From Theocolax elegans (Eukaryota > Arthropoda > Insecta > Hymenoptera > Cerocephalidae): a stretch of 64,000 nucleotides of DNA. The notes beneath the pieces were generated by a model. That model did not search any database. It was not told the origin of the DNA and saw only the letters and a program-made list of their open reading frames with translations. This document shows positions 15,101-28,437 of the stretch, piece after piece. The DNA is taken from contig CM047425.1 in NCBI GenBank assembly GCA_026168455.1, positions 42,614,711 to 42,678,710 on the forward strand. Reading direction: 5' to 3'. The translations under genes and the position numbers were made by a program. Every line of letters begins with the position of its first letter. Within the stretch, counting starts at the first letter, position 1.

Positions 15101-18100
15101 AGTCTCTCTGAAATATTTCAGAAATTCCCGAAATATCCGGGATATTCCGTAATTAGTAGATTCATTCCGAATTTCCACAGAAATTCGCGTAATATCCAGG
15201 AAATCCCGTAATTGGGAGAATCATCCCGAAATACCTCGGAATTCCCAAAAGATCCAGAAATCCTGTAATTGGTAGATTCATCCCGCATTTCCTCAGATAT
15301 TCCCGAAATATCCAGGAAATACCATAAATAGTGGAGTCTTTCTGAATATTTCAGAAATTCCCGAAATATCCAGGAAATCCCGTAATTAGTGGAGTCTCTC
15401 TGAAATATTTCAGAAATTCCCGAAATATACAGGAAATTCCGTAATTAGTAGATTCATCCCGAATTTCCACAGAAATTCGCGTAATATCCAGGAAATCCCG
15501 TAATTGGTAGAATCATCCCGAAGTACTTCGGAATTCCCAAAAGATCCAGGAAATCCCGTAATAGGTAGATTTATCCCGAATTTCCTCAGATATTCCCGAA
15601 ATATACAGGAAATACCATAATTAGTGGAGTCTTTCAGAAATATTTCAGAAATTCCCGAAATATCCAGGAAATCCCTTATTTAGTAGAGTTTTCCAGAAAT
15701 ACCTAAGAAATTCCCGAAATATCCAGGAAATTCCGTTATTATTGGTGTTACCCCGAATTTCCTCAGAAATTCTCGAAAGATCCAGGAAATCCCGTATTTG
15801 GTAGAGTCATCACGAATTTCCTCAGATATTCCCGAAAGATCATGGAAATCCCGTAATTAGTAGCGTTATTCCGAAATATCTCAGAAATTCCCGAAATATC
15901 CTGGAAATCCCGTAATTAGTAGTGTTATTCAGAAATACCTCAGAAATTCCCGAAATATCCAGGAAATCCCGTTATTAGTACCGTCATCACGAAATAAATC
16001 AGAAATTTCTGAAATACCCAGGAAATACCACAATTAGTGGAGACCTTTCGAAATACCTCAGAAATTCCCGAAATATCCAGGAAATTCCGTAATTAGTAGA
16101 TTCATTCCGAATTCCCACAGAAATTCGCGTAATATCCAGGAAATCCCGTAATTGGGAGAATCATCCCGAAATACCTCGGAATTCCCGAAATATCCAGGAA
16201 ATACCGTAAATAGTGGAGTCTTTCTGAATATTTCAGAAATTCACGAGATATCCAGGAAATCCCTTATTTAGTAAAGTTATCCAGAAATACCTCAGAAATT
16301 CCCGAAATATCCAGGAAATTTCGTTATTATTGGTGTTATCCCGCATTTCCTCAGAAATTCCCGAAAGATCCAGGAAATCCCGTAATTGGTAGAGTCATCA
16401 CGAGTTTCCTCAGATATTCCCGAAATATCCAGGAAATCCCTTAATTTGTAGAGTTATCCAAAAATACGACAGAAATTCCTGAAATATCCAGGAAATACCA
16501 TAATTAGTAGAGTTTTTTTTTAAATACGTCAGCAATTACCGATAGATCCAGAAATTCCGTAATTACTATACTCATTTCGAATTTCCTCAGAAATTCCCGA
16601 AATATGCAGGAAATCCCGTAATTAGTAGCGTCATCCCGAAATTAATCAGAAATTTCTGAAATATCCAAGAAATACCACAATTAGTGGAGACATTTCGAAA
16701 TACCGCAGAAATGCTCGTAATATCCAGGAAATCCCTTAATTCGTAAAGTTACCCAGAAATTCCTCAGAAATTCCCGAAATATCCAGGAAATCCGTAATTA
16801 GTGGAGTCTCTCTGAAATATTTCAGAATTCCCGAAATATACAGGAAATCCCTTAATTTGTAGAGTTATCCAGAAATACCTCAGAAATTCCCGAAATATCC
16901 AGGAAATCCCGTAATTAGTAGCGTCATCCCGAAATAAATCAGAAATTTCCGAAATATCCTGGAAATACCACAATTAGTGGAGACATTTCGAAATACATCA
17001 GAAATTTCCGAAAAATCCAGGAAATCCCGTAATTAGTGGAGTCTTTCTGAAATATTTCAGAAATTCCCGAAATATCCAGGAAATCACTTATTTAGTAGAG
17101 TTATCCAGAAATACCTCAGAAATTACCGAAATATCCAGGAAATTCCGTTATTATTGGTGTTACCCCGAATTTCCTCAGAAATTCTCGAAAGATCCAGGAA
17201 ATCCCGTATTTGGTAGAGTCATCACGAATTTCCTCAGATATTCCCGAAAGATCATGGAAATCCCGTAATTAGTGGAGTTATTCAGCAATACCTCAGAAAT
17301 TCCCGAAATATCCAGGAAATACCATAATTAGTGGAGTTTTTTTTTTTAAATACCTCAGCAATTACCGAAAGATCCAGGAAATTCCGTAATTGGTAGAATC
17401 GTCACGAAATTCCTCAGATATACCCGAAATATCCAGAAAATCCCGTAATGAGTGAGTCTTTCTGAAATATTTCAGAAATTCCCGAAATATCCAGGGAATC
17501 CCTTATTTAGTAGAGTTATCCAGAAATACCTCAGCAATTCACGAAATATCCACGAAATTCCGTTATTATTGGTGTTATTTCGAATTTCCTCAGAAATTCC
17601 CGAAAGATCCAGGAAATCCCGTAATTGGTAGAGTCATCACGAGTTTCCTCAGATATTCCCGAAATATCAAGGAAATCCCGTAATTAGTATCGTCATTCCA
17701 AAATATCAAGGAAATTCCCGAAATATCCTGGAAATCCCGTAATTAGTAGAGTCATCACGAATTTCCTCAGATTTTCCCGAAATATCAAGGGAATCCCGTA
17801 ATTAGTAGAGTTATCCAGAAATATCTCAGAAGTTCCCGAAATATCCAGGAAATCCCTTAATTTGTAGAGTTATCCAAAAATACGACAGAAATTCCTGAAA
17901 TATCCAGGAAATACCATAATTAGTAGAGTTTTTTTTAAATACGTCAGCAATTACCGATAGATCCAGGAATGTCCGTAATTACTATACTCATTTCGAATTT
18001 CCTCAGAAATTCCCGAAATATGCAGGAAATCCCGTAATTAGTAGCGTCATCCCGAAATTAATCAGAAATTTCTGAAATATCCAGGAAATACCACAATTAG

Positions 18101-21100
18101 TGGAGACATTTCGAAATACCGCAGAAATTCTCGTAATATCCAGGAAATCCCTTAATTTGTAAAGTTACCCAGAAATTCCTCAGAAATTCCCGAAATATCC
18201 AGGAAATCCCTTAATTTGTAGAGTTATCCAGAATTACCTCAGAATTTCCCAAAAGATCCAGGAAATCCCGTAATTGGTAGAATCATCACGAAATTCCTCA
18301 GATATACCCGAAATATCCAGAAAATCCCGTAATTAGTGGAGTCTTTCTGAAATATTTCAGAAATTCCCGAAATATCCAGGAAATCCCTTATTTAGTAGAG
18401 TTATCCAGAAATACCTCAGAAATTCACGAAATATCCACGAAATTCCGTAATTATTGGTGTTATTTCGAATTTCCTCAGAAATTCCCGAAAGATCCAGGAA
18501 ATCCCGTAATTGGTAGAGTCATCACGAGTTTCCTCAGATATTCCCGAAATATCAAGGAAATCCCGTAATTAGTATCGTCATTCCAAAATATCAAAGAAAT
18601 TCCCGAAATATCCTGGAAATCCCGTAATTAGTAGAGTCATCACGAATTTCCTCAGATATTCCCGAAATATCAAGGAAATCCCGTAATTAGTAGAGTTATC
18701 CAGAAATATCTCAGAAGTTCCCGAAATATCCAGGAAATCCCTTAATTTGTAGAGTTATCCAAAAATACGACAGAAATTCCTGAAATATCCAGGAAATCCC
18801 TTAATTTGTAAAGTTACCCAGAAATTCCTCAGAAATTCCCGCAATATCCAGGAAATCCCGTAATTAGTTGAGTCTCTCTGAAATATTTCAGAAATTCCCG
18901 AAATATACAGGAAATTCCGTAATTAGTAGATTCATCCCGAATTTCCACAGAAATTCGCGTAATATCCAGGAAATCACGTAATTGGGAGAATCATCCCGAA
19001 ATACCTCGGAATTCCCAAAAGATCCAGGAAATCCCGTAATTGGTAGAGTCATCACGAGTTTCCTCAGATATTCCCGAAATATCAAGGAAATCCGTAATTA
19101 GTATCGTCATTCCAAAATATCAAAGAAATTCCCGAAATATCCAGGAAATCCCGTAATTGGTAGAGTCATCACGAATTTCCTCAGATATTCCCGAAATATC
19201 AAGGAAATCCCGTAATTAGTAGAGTTATCCAGAAATATCTCAAAAGTTCCCGAAATATCCAGGAAATCCCTTAATTTGTAGAGTTATCCAAAAATACGAC
19301 AGAAATTCCTGAAATATCCAGGAAATCCCTTAATTTGTAAAGTTACCCAGAAATTCCTCAGAAATTCCCGCAATATCCAGGAAATCCCGTAATTAGTTGA
19401 GTCTCTCTGAAATATTTCAGAAATTCCCGAAATATACAGGAAATTCCGTAATTAGTAGATTCATCCCGAATTTCCACAGAAATTCGCGTAATATCCAGGA
19501 AATCACGTAATTGGGAGAATCATCCCGAAATACCTCGGAATTCCCAAAAGATCCAGGAAATCCCGTAATTGGTAGAGTCATCACGAGTTTCCTCAGATAT
19601 TCCCGAAATATCAAGGAAATCCGTAATTAGTATCGTCATTCCAAAATATCAAAGAAATTCCCGAAATATCCAGGAAATCCCGTAATTGGTAGAATCATCA
19701 CGAAATTCCTCAGTATTCCCGAAATATCCAGAAAATCCCGTTATTAGTGGAGTCTCTCTGAAATATTGCAGAAATTCCCGAATTATCCAGGAAATCCATT
19801 ATTTAGTAGAGTTATCCAGAAATACCTCAGAAATTCCCGAAATATCCAGGAAATTCCGTTATTATTGGTGTTATCCCGAATTTCCTCAGAAATTCTCGAA
19901 AGATCCAGGAAAACCCGTATTTGGTAGAGTCATCACGAATTTCCTCAGATATTCCCGAAAGATCATGGAAATCCCGTAATTAGTAGCGTTATTCCGAAAT
20001 ATCTCAGAAATTCCCGAAATATCCTGGAAATCCCGTAATTAGTAGTGTTATTCAGAAATACCTCAGAAATTCCCGAAATATCCAGGAAATACCATAATTA
20101 GTGGAGTTTTTTTTAAATACCTCAGCAATTACCGAAAGTTCCAGGAAATTCCGTAATTAATATACTCATCCCGAATTTCCTCAGAAATTTCCGAAATATC
20201 CAGGAAATCCCGTTATTAGTACCGTCATCACGAAATAAATCAGAAATTTCTGAAATACCCAGGAAATACCACAATTAGTGGAGACATTTCGAAATACCTC
20301 AGAAATTCCCGAAATATCCAGGAAATACCTTAATTTGTAGAGTTATCCAGAAATTCCTAAGAAATTCCCGAAATATCCTGGAAATCCCATAAGTAGTGGA
20401 GTCTTTCTGAAATATTTCAGAAATTCCGAAATATACAGGAAATTCCGTAATTAGTAGATTCATTCCGAATTTCCACAGAAATTCGCGTAACATCCAGGAA
20501 ATCACGTAATCGGGAGAATCATCCCGAAATACCTCGGAATTCCCAAAAGATCCAGGAAATCCCGTAATTGGTAGATTCATCCCGAGTTTCCTCAAATATT
20601 CCCGAAATATCCAGGAGATACCATAAATAGTAGAGTCTTTCTGAAATATTTCAGAAATTCCCGAAATATCCAGGTAATCCCGTAATTGGTAGAATCATCA
20701 CGAAATACCTCAGAAATTCCCGAAATATCCAGGAAATCCCGTAATTAGTAGCGTCATCCCGAAATAAATCAGAAATTTCCGAAATATCCAGGAAATACCA
20801 CAATTAGTGGAGACATTTCGAAATACATCAGAAATTTCCGAAAAATCCAGGAAATCCCGTAATTAGTGGAGTCTCTCTGAAATATTTCAGAAATTCCCGA
20901 AATATAAGGGAAATTACGTAATTAGTAGATTCATCCCGAATTTCCACAGAAATTCGCGTAATATCCAGGAAATCCCGTAATTGGTAGAATCATCCCGAAG
21001 TACCTCGGAATTCCCAAAAGATCCAGGAAATCCCGTAATTGGTAGATTCATCCCGAATTTCCTTAGATATTCCCGAAATATCCAGGAAATACCATAATTA

Positions 21101-24100
21101 GTGGAGCCTTTCTGAAATATTTCAGAAATTCCCGAAATATCCAGGAAATCCCGTAATTAGTGGAGTCTCTCTGAAATATTTCAGAAATTCCCGAAATATA
21201 AGGGAAATTCCGTAATTAGTAGATTCATCCCGAATTTCCACAGAAATTCGCGTAATATCCAGGAAATCCCGTAATTGGTAGAATCATCCCGAAGTACCTC
21301 GGAATTCCCAATAGATCCAGGAAATCCCGTAATTGGTAGATTCATCCCGAATTTCCTTAGATATTCCCGAAATATCCAGGAAATACCATAATTAGTGGAG
21401 CCTTTCTGAAATAATTAAAAAGTTCCCGAAATATCCAGGAAATCCCTTATTTAGTAGAGTTATCCAGAAATATCTCAGAAATTCCCGACAGATCCAGGAA
21501 ATCCCGTATTTGGTAGAGTCATCACGAATTTCCTCAGATGTTCCCGAAATATCCAGGAAATCCCGTAATTAGTAGCGTCATCCCGAAATACCTCAGAAAT
21601 TCCCGAAAGATCCAGGAATTCCCGTAATTGGTAGAGTCATCACGAATTTCCTCATATATTCCCGAAATATCCAGTAAATTCCGTCATTAGTGGAGTCTTT
21701 CTGAAATATTTCAAAAATTCCCGAAATATCCAGGAAATCCCTTAATTAGTAGAGTTATCCAAAAATACCATAGAAATTCTCAAAATATCCAGGAAATACC
21801 ATAATTAGTGGAGTTTTTTTTTAAATACCTCAGCAATTACCGAAAGATCCAGGAAATCCCGTAATTGGTAGAATCATCACGAAATTCCTCAGATATACCC
21901 GAAATATCCAGAAAATCTCGTAATTAGTGGAGTCTTTCTGAAATATTTCAGAAATTCCCGAAATATCCAGGAAATCCCTTATTTAGTAGAGGTATCCAGA
22001 AATACCTCAGAAATTCACGAAATATCCAGGAAATTCCGTTAATATTGGTGTTATTTCGAATTTCCTCAGAAATTCACGAAAGATCCAGGAAATCCCGTAA
22101 TTGGTAGAGTCATCACGAGTTTCCTCAGATATTCCCGAAATATCAAGGAAATCCCGTAATTAGTATCGTCATTCCAAAATATCTCAGAAATTCCCGAAAT
22201 ATCCAGGAAATTCCGTAATTGGTAGAATCATCACGCAATTCCTCAGATATTCCCGAAATATCCAGAAAATCCCGTAATTAGTGGAGTCTTTCTGAAATAT
22301 TTCAGAAATTCCCGAAATATGCAGGAAATCCCTTATTTAGTAGAGTTATCCAGAAATACCTCAGAAATTCCCGAAATATCCAGGATATTCCGTTATTATT
22401 GGTGTTACCCTGAATTTCCTCAGAAATTCTCGAAAGACCCAGGAAATCCCGTATTTGGTAGAGTCATCACGAATTTCCTCAGATATGCCCGAAAGATCAT
22501 GGAAATCCCGTAATTAGCAGCGTTATCCGAAATATCTCAGAAATTCCCGAAATATCCTGGAAATCCCGTAATTAGTGAAGTTTTTTTTTTAAATACCTCA
22601 GCAATTACCGAAAGATCCAGGAAATTCCGTAATTGGTAGAATCGTCACGAAATTCCTTAGATATTTCCGAAATATCCAGAAAATCCCGTAATTAGTGGAG
22701 TTTTTCCGAAATATTTCAGAAATTCCCGAAATATCCAGGAAATCCCTTAATTTGTAGAGTTATCCAGAAATACCTCAGAAATTCCCGAAATATCCAGGAA
22801 ATCCCGTAATTAGTAGCGTCATCCCGAAATAAATCAGAAATTTCAGAAATATTCAGGAAATACCACAATTAGTGGAGACATTTCGAAATACATCAGAAAT
22901 TTCCGAAAAATCCAGGAAATCCAGTAATTAGTGGAGTCTCTCTGAAATATTCAGAAATTCCCGAAATATAAGGGAAATTACGTAATTAGTAGATTCATCC
23001 CGAATTTCCACAGAAATTCGCGTAATATCCAGGAAATCCCGTAATTGGTAGAATCATCCCGAAGTACCTCGGAATTCCCAAAAGATCCAGGAAATCCCGT
23101 AATTGGTAGATTCATCCCGAATTTCCTTAGATATTCCCGAAATATCCAGGAAATACCATAATTAGTGGAGCCTTTCTGAAATATTTCAGAAATTCCCGAA
23201 ATATCCAGGAAATCCCGTAATTAGTGGAGTCTCTCTGGAATATTTCAAGAAATTCCCGAAATATCCAGGAAATCCTTTAATTTGTAGAGTATCTAGAAAT
23301 ACCTCAGAAATTCCCCGAAATATCCAGGAAATCCCGTAATTAGTAGCGTCATCCCGAAATAATCAGAAATTTTCCGAATATCCAGGAAAACCACAATTAG
23401 TGGAGACATTTCGAAATACATCAGAATCTCCGAAAAATCCAGGAAATCCCGTAATTAGGAGTCCTCTCTGAAATATTTCAGAAATTCCCGAAATATAAGG
23501 GAAATTACGTAATTAGTAGATTCATCCCGAATTCCACAGAAATTCGCGTAAAATCCAGGAAATTCGTAATTGGTAGAATCATCCCGAGTAGTACCTCGGA
23601 ATCCAAAAGATCCAGGAAATCCCGTAATTGGTAGATCATCCCGATTTCCTTAGATATTCCCGAAATACTCAGGAAATACCATAATTAGTGGAGCCTTTCT
23701 GAAATATTTCAGAAATTCCCGAAATATCCAGGAAATCCCGTAATATCCAGGAAATCCCGTAATTAGTGGAGTCTCTCTGAAATATTTCAGAAATTCCCGA
23801 AATATAAGGGAAATTCCGTAATTAGTAGATTCATCCCGAATTTCCACAGAAATTCGCGTAATATCCAGGAAATCCCGTAATTGGTAGAATCATCCCGAAG
23901 TACCTCGGATTCCCAATAGATCCAGGAATCCCGTATATTGGTAGATTCATCCCGAATTTCCTTAGATATTCCCGAAATACCCAGGAAATACCATAATTAG
24001 TGGAGCCTTTCTGAAATATTTAAGAAGTTCCCGAAATATCCAGGAAATCCTTTATTTAGTAGAGTTATCGAGAAATACCTCAGAAATTCCCAAAAAATCC

Positions 24101-25010
24101 AGGAAATCCCTTATTTAGTAGAGTTATCCAGAAATACCTCAGAAATTCCCGAAAAATCCAGGAAATCCCGTAATTAGTGGAGTCTCTCTGAAATATTTCA
24201 GAAATTCCCGAAATATAAGGGAAATTCCGTAATTAGTAGATTCATCCCGAATTTCCACAGAAATTCGCGTAATATCCAGGAAATCCCGTAATTGGTATAA
24301 TCATCCCGAAGTACCTCGGAGTTCCCAAAAGATCCAGGAAATCCGTAATTGGTAGATTCATCCCGAGTTTCCTCAGATATTCCCGAAATATCCAGGAAAT
24401 ACCATAAATAGTAGAGTCTTTCTGAAATATTTCAGAAATTCCCGAAATATCCAGGAAATCCCGTAATTAGTGGAGTCTCTCTGAAATATTTCAGAAATTC
24501 CCGAATTATCCAGGAAATCCATTATTTAGTAGAGTTATCCAGAAATACCTCAGAAATTCCCGAATATCCAGGAAATTCCGTTATTATTGGTGTTATCCCG
24601 AATTTCCTCAGAATTCTCGAAAGATCCAGGTAATCCCGTATTTGGTAGAGTCATCACGAATTTCCTCAGATTCCCGAAAGATCTTGGAAATCCCGTAATT
24701 AGTAGCGTTATTCCGAAATATTTCAGAAATTCCGAAATATACAGGAAATTCCGTAATTAGTAGATTCATTCCGAATTTCCACAGAAATTCGCGTAAAATC
24801 CAGGAAATCACGTAATTGGAGAATCATCCCGAAATACCTGGGAATTCCCAAAAGATCCAGAAATCCCGTAATTGCTAGATTCATCCGAGTTTCCTCAGAT
24901 ATTCCCGAAATATCCAGGAGATACCATAAATAGTAGAGTCTTTCTGAAATATTTCAGAAATTCCGAAATATCCAGGTAATCCCGTAATTGGTTCCAGAGT
25001 TAATATAAAC
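6121..25010. repeat. Satellite B: ~59-bp tandem array with higher-order repeats
   Basis: About 18.9 kb of imperfect tandem copies of a ~59-bp monomer, roughly 320 units. The recognisable core is AATTCCCGAAATATCCAGG followed by AAATCCCGTAATTAG. Many units contain the perfect 14-bp palindrome CTGAAATATTTCAG. Higher-order structure is layered. The segment at 8700 recurs at 10464 (offset ~1764 bp, about 30 monomers). The segment at 13921 recurs at 17631 (offset ~3710 bp). The segment at 18888 recurs at 19417 (offset 529 bp, 9 monomers). Sub-blocks near 7790 and 8088 are 5 monomers apart. Long open frames on both strands simply repeat with the monomer and have no start, splice or composition support, so no gene is called. 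Confidence 0.95.
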
Positions 25011-25933
25011 TAACTTTTTGCAAAAATAATCTTACATATTCCTTCGAGATAACGTTGAACTGCATACTTTATACGAGGAAAGATACCAAGTATTTAAATT
25101 TGATCTAATCTCTGCCGCAACAAAGGACGTCGCAACAGTAAAGTATAACAAAATAAAATCTCTTGAATTTAAGTGTTTAATAATCATAAAAAAAATATGT
25201 CTGTATCTTCAAAATTATTATCTGAACAAATAATATTAAATAGATAGATATGTATATATTTACGTTGCGCACTTTCACTCTCTAGTCGAATAAGTAGAAA
25301 ATAAAGTAAAAGATAGCATCACACTCGACCATGCCTTGCATAGATATTTGCGTAGGAATGCGTTCGGAAGGATTACCGATGATTTAAATTTGTTACCATC
25401 CTATCGCATATAAGAGAATGTAATTGTGTGTGCGAGATATCTATACCTGTATATATGTATATCTATAGGCTGAGAAAAATATCGAATCTACCAATCTCTA
25501 AAAGCTCGCTAGGGAATTCGGTATAATTTCACCGTAAAGTAAATCAAGATTGTTTCACCTTGTTCACTTTTTTTCTTCTGCATTTTATTTTTACTGCCGG
25601 ATATCCCATTACCCAAGTGACATTTTATCAGCTGAGGTCATTTTCATTTGTCACGAATGCGAAAAGGATTTCTACAGGCGGTCTATACAACTTTTAGTTT
25701 AGACAATATTTTGGTTCCAAGGTTTCAACGATTTTTCGATTACTATATAAATTCCTCGAACATCTTAAATCTGGAGAGATTAATAACTAATTATGTGCTA
25801 AACAATCGAGCAGATTGCAATTTACTAATTATTTAACGGCAAAAATTTGGCGCTACTATATAGTTTACGAAAGCTATAAATGAAAAATAGTTTCGAAACA
25901 AGTCTCGGAAACTAATTTTGGCAAATTGCCACA
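25011..25933. other. AT-rich non-coding DNA, satellite edge to gap
   Basis: No repeat array, splice-supported exon or known domain is visible. The only open frame, 25648-25836, is short and featureless. Satellite B stops abruptly near 25010. Confidence 0.5.
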
Positions 25934-26033
25934 NNNNNNNNNNNNNNNNNNNNNNNNNNNNNNNNNNNNNNNNNNNNNNNNNNNNNNNNNNNNNNNNNNN
26001 NNNNNNNNNNNNNNNNNNNNNNNNNNNNNNNNN
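25934..26033. other. Assembly gap of 100 N
   Basis: Exactly 100 undetermined bases, the conventional placeholder for a scaffold gap of unknown length. The true distance across it cannot be read from the sequence. Confidence 0.99.
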
Positions 26034-26155
26034 AGATTGAAGAGAACTTGTGGAAACTCGTGGTAATTTATCTCACCATCCTTCCATGCAAGCCCATGAA
26101 AATTTTTTTCTAACCAAAGATTTTCCGAAAATTTTGCAAAAAATACCCTTAACTT

Positions 26156-26511
26156 TGGTCGCTTATAACTCAAAAACAAATAGAGATGTGCGTTCAAACT
26201 CAAATCCAGAAGAAAGCTGAGATCGAGTAGATTGCATTTGAAAAAAGAAGCAAAAATATCTTGATTTGGTCAAAAGTTACGGAAGAAAGAAGAATAAGAA
26301 GATGATTTGGCCTAAAAGTCAATACTTTTTTTAATTAAAAAAAAATATTTATTAAAATATCGTTAAATTTTTATTTCTTTTTTAACTTTTGACCAAATTA
26401 AGATTTTTGAGCTTTTTTTTTTTAATCTAATCTACTCGATCTCAGCTTTCTTCTGAACTTGAGTTTGAGTGCATACCTTTTTTTTGTTTGCGAGTTATAA
26501 GCGATCAATGC
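26156..26511. mobile_element. Fold-back MITE (CTCAGCTTTCTTCTG family)
   Basis: The two halves are imperfect inverted repeats. The left arm reads from CGCTTATAACTC through AAAGCTGAGATCGAGTAGAT. The right arm mirrors it as ATCTACTCGATCTCAGCTTT through GAGTTATAAGCG. The arms are ~145-165 bp with a short AT-rich centre near 26320. No coding capacity. Related arms occur near 45360-45450 and 57890-58190, so this is a dispersed family. The exact ends and target duplication were not resolved. Confidence 0.75.
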
Positions 26512-26524
26512 CAAGGCTATTTTT

Positions 26525-27560
26525 AGCTGCGAGTTTCGTTATCTGCTCATAAATACCGTAAAAAGCGCGTTGAGGAAGACTGAGTTTCTTCATATATATA
26601 TATATATACTTTCCTTGTAAATTTATTAAGCATTTAATGAAAAGGATGTTAGACGCATGTTATCCGTATATAGCGCTTTTTCGAAACCCAGCATGCATAA
26701 AAAAGTATATAAATTGACGTGTTTTGTCGCAATAGCTTTATTTGGATGTCTTGATGGTTAAAAAATCTAGTGCTACGGTTTTCGTTAGAAAAGTCTTTCT
26801 GTCTTTAATCTATTCCGAGGTATGGTAAACATTCACCCTGAATCAAACGAAGTCGGGACACAATCTATGTAGCATCAGCTTTCGTTTGAACTGTATATAG
26901 TGGTTTTGTACGTCTTGCATTGGGGTCAGAAACTCTACATATCGTTGGCATCCTCCTTCCAATATATAAACAATCTATATATTATTTACAATGTTGGTAT
27001 ATTCTATAAATTGTGACGGACTCAGAAATGGTCATTTTTAATATTTTTTATAAACGAAAGCATGAATGTTTGAAAAAATCCAGTCCATCAGGCCATCAGG
27101 CATATTTTAAAAAAATATTTAAATTTTTTCAGATTTTTAAATTGATAATTTAATGACGATGTTTGGGTTAAATAATAATGTCTTTTTTTGACTACTAATT
27201 ACCGACCAAAACTTATTTATTCAATTATTATTAAAAAAATTATTTTAAATTTCGATAATAATTCGATATTAGAGATATAATTTTTAGGTTGAAACGTGTA
27301 GATTCCTGTAAGTTGGGTCCGACATCCCCTTAATGTCGGTATACAGGTACATAGTATAGGACTGCGACGGGCGCTTCTTCAATGCAGTTTTCAGCGGTTA
27401 CTTTTTTTGCAAAAATGTGTTGTGATAATTTACTCAAGAACAAATGTAATGTAAAATTAACAGAACTTTCAGAATCAATATATTAGATTTCTAAATTTTT
27501 TCAATATTCTAAGATTCTTTGCTGTATTTAATTGAACAAAATTAATTTGATTTAGTATTT
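26525..27560. other. Non-coding DNA, no gene seen
   Basis: AT-rich sequence with a short (TA)n tract near 26588-26610. No domain, splice pattern or repeat boundary was recognised. Confidence 0.5.
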
Positions 27561-27561
27561 G

Positions 27562-28140
27562 TACACTGAGAAAAGAGATTCTTTGAGTCAAAGAATATTT
27601 CTTAATTGTTAAGAAATGTGGATTAGAATACGGCGAAAGGCACATGTCTTAACTATTAAGAATTCAGTGACTTGAATTTTTGGTGAAAAACGATTATATT
27701 AACTTGTCTTAATTAAAACGTAATAAATAAAATATTATTATTAATGTAATGCATCGTATCGTAAGGAGAATCTTTTCACGCACCGCTAGGGGGAGTCGAC
27801 GACTTTTTAAACTTGATAGTAAATTTGATGAATTAATGATATAAGTATGTCTAACTAACTCTCGTATATTACCGTAATTAAATATATTTACTAATTTTAC
27901 TAAACGAATGTGTTCAGTATAATCTAAAAGTATATTCCTTACGTTAATAACAATCTTAACTTTACACATTAGTTTAAAATTTATATCTATTAGCAAATAA
28001 TATTAGGTTTCATTTGATTACTTCTTTATTAAGGAATATTTCTTAATAGTTAAGAAATTGACATTTGTCGCAAAGCAAAGATTTTAAAACAATGCAAATA
28101 CACCATTTCTTTGAAACAAAGAATTACTTTTCTCAGTGTA
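27562..28140. mobile_element. TA-flanked MITE with CACTGAGAAAAG ends
   Basis: The segment begins TACACTGAGAAAAG and ends with its exact complement CTTTTCTCAGTGTA. It therefore has inverted termini CACTGAGAAAAG bordered by TA on both sides, the target pattern of Tc1/mariner-type insertion. Inside the termini are further inverted motifs (CAAAGAAT/ATTCTTTG and AATATTTCTTAA/TTAAGAAATATT). The open frame at 27709-27996 shows no domain, so the element is probably non-autonomous. Single ends with a similar CAGTGTA terminus occur near 62820 and 62910. Confidence 0.8.
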
Positions 28141-28183
28141 TATTAGGGAAAGACTAAAATAAGTGTTAATATAGGCAAAAAAG

Positions 28184-28285
28184 TAAATCTACGGTGAATA
28201 AAGTTGCTCTACGAACAATAAAATGGGTCTACGCTGAATAAAATGAGTCTACGGGGAATAAAGTAAGTCTACGGGGAATAAAATA
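28184..28285. repeat. Short tandem repeat, ~20-bp unit
   Basis: Five imperfect units of the type GTCTACGGGGAATAAAATGA follow each other immediately right of the MITE. The unit is too long for slipped-strand microsatellite growth and too short for a satellite monomer. It may be subterminal sequence of a mobile element; partially similar words occur near 57110-57180. Confidence 0.7.
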
Positions 28286-28437
28286 ATCAAGGGAATAAGA
28301 TGCAATTTTAGTTCCTCCGCAGAGGTCAGTAAAGTGGACTTTTCAGATGGTTAGGGAGAAAAAAAGATTTATTCTTTGTAAAATAAGCCTTGTATAGTAG
28401 TAAAATAAAAAGTTTTTAAAAACTTAGTACATGCATG

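Noticed and set aside
6795..20595. Multiple ~97-residue open frames with R-N-S-R-N-I-Q-E-I-P-like periodic protein sequence
   Set aside because: They follow the 59-bp satellite period, occur on both strands and end arbitrarily where a monomer variant gives a stop. No start context, splice signal or domain.
6121..25010. CENP-B box in satellite B
   Set aside because: The core TTCCCGAAATATCCAGG does not match the essential bases of the CENP-B box consensus.
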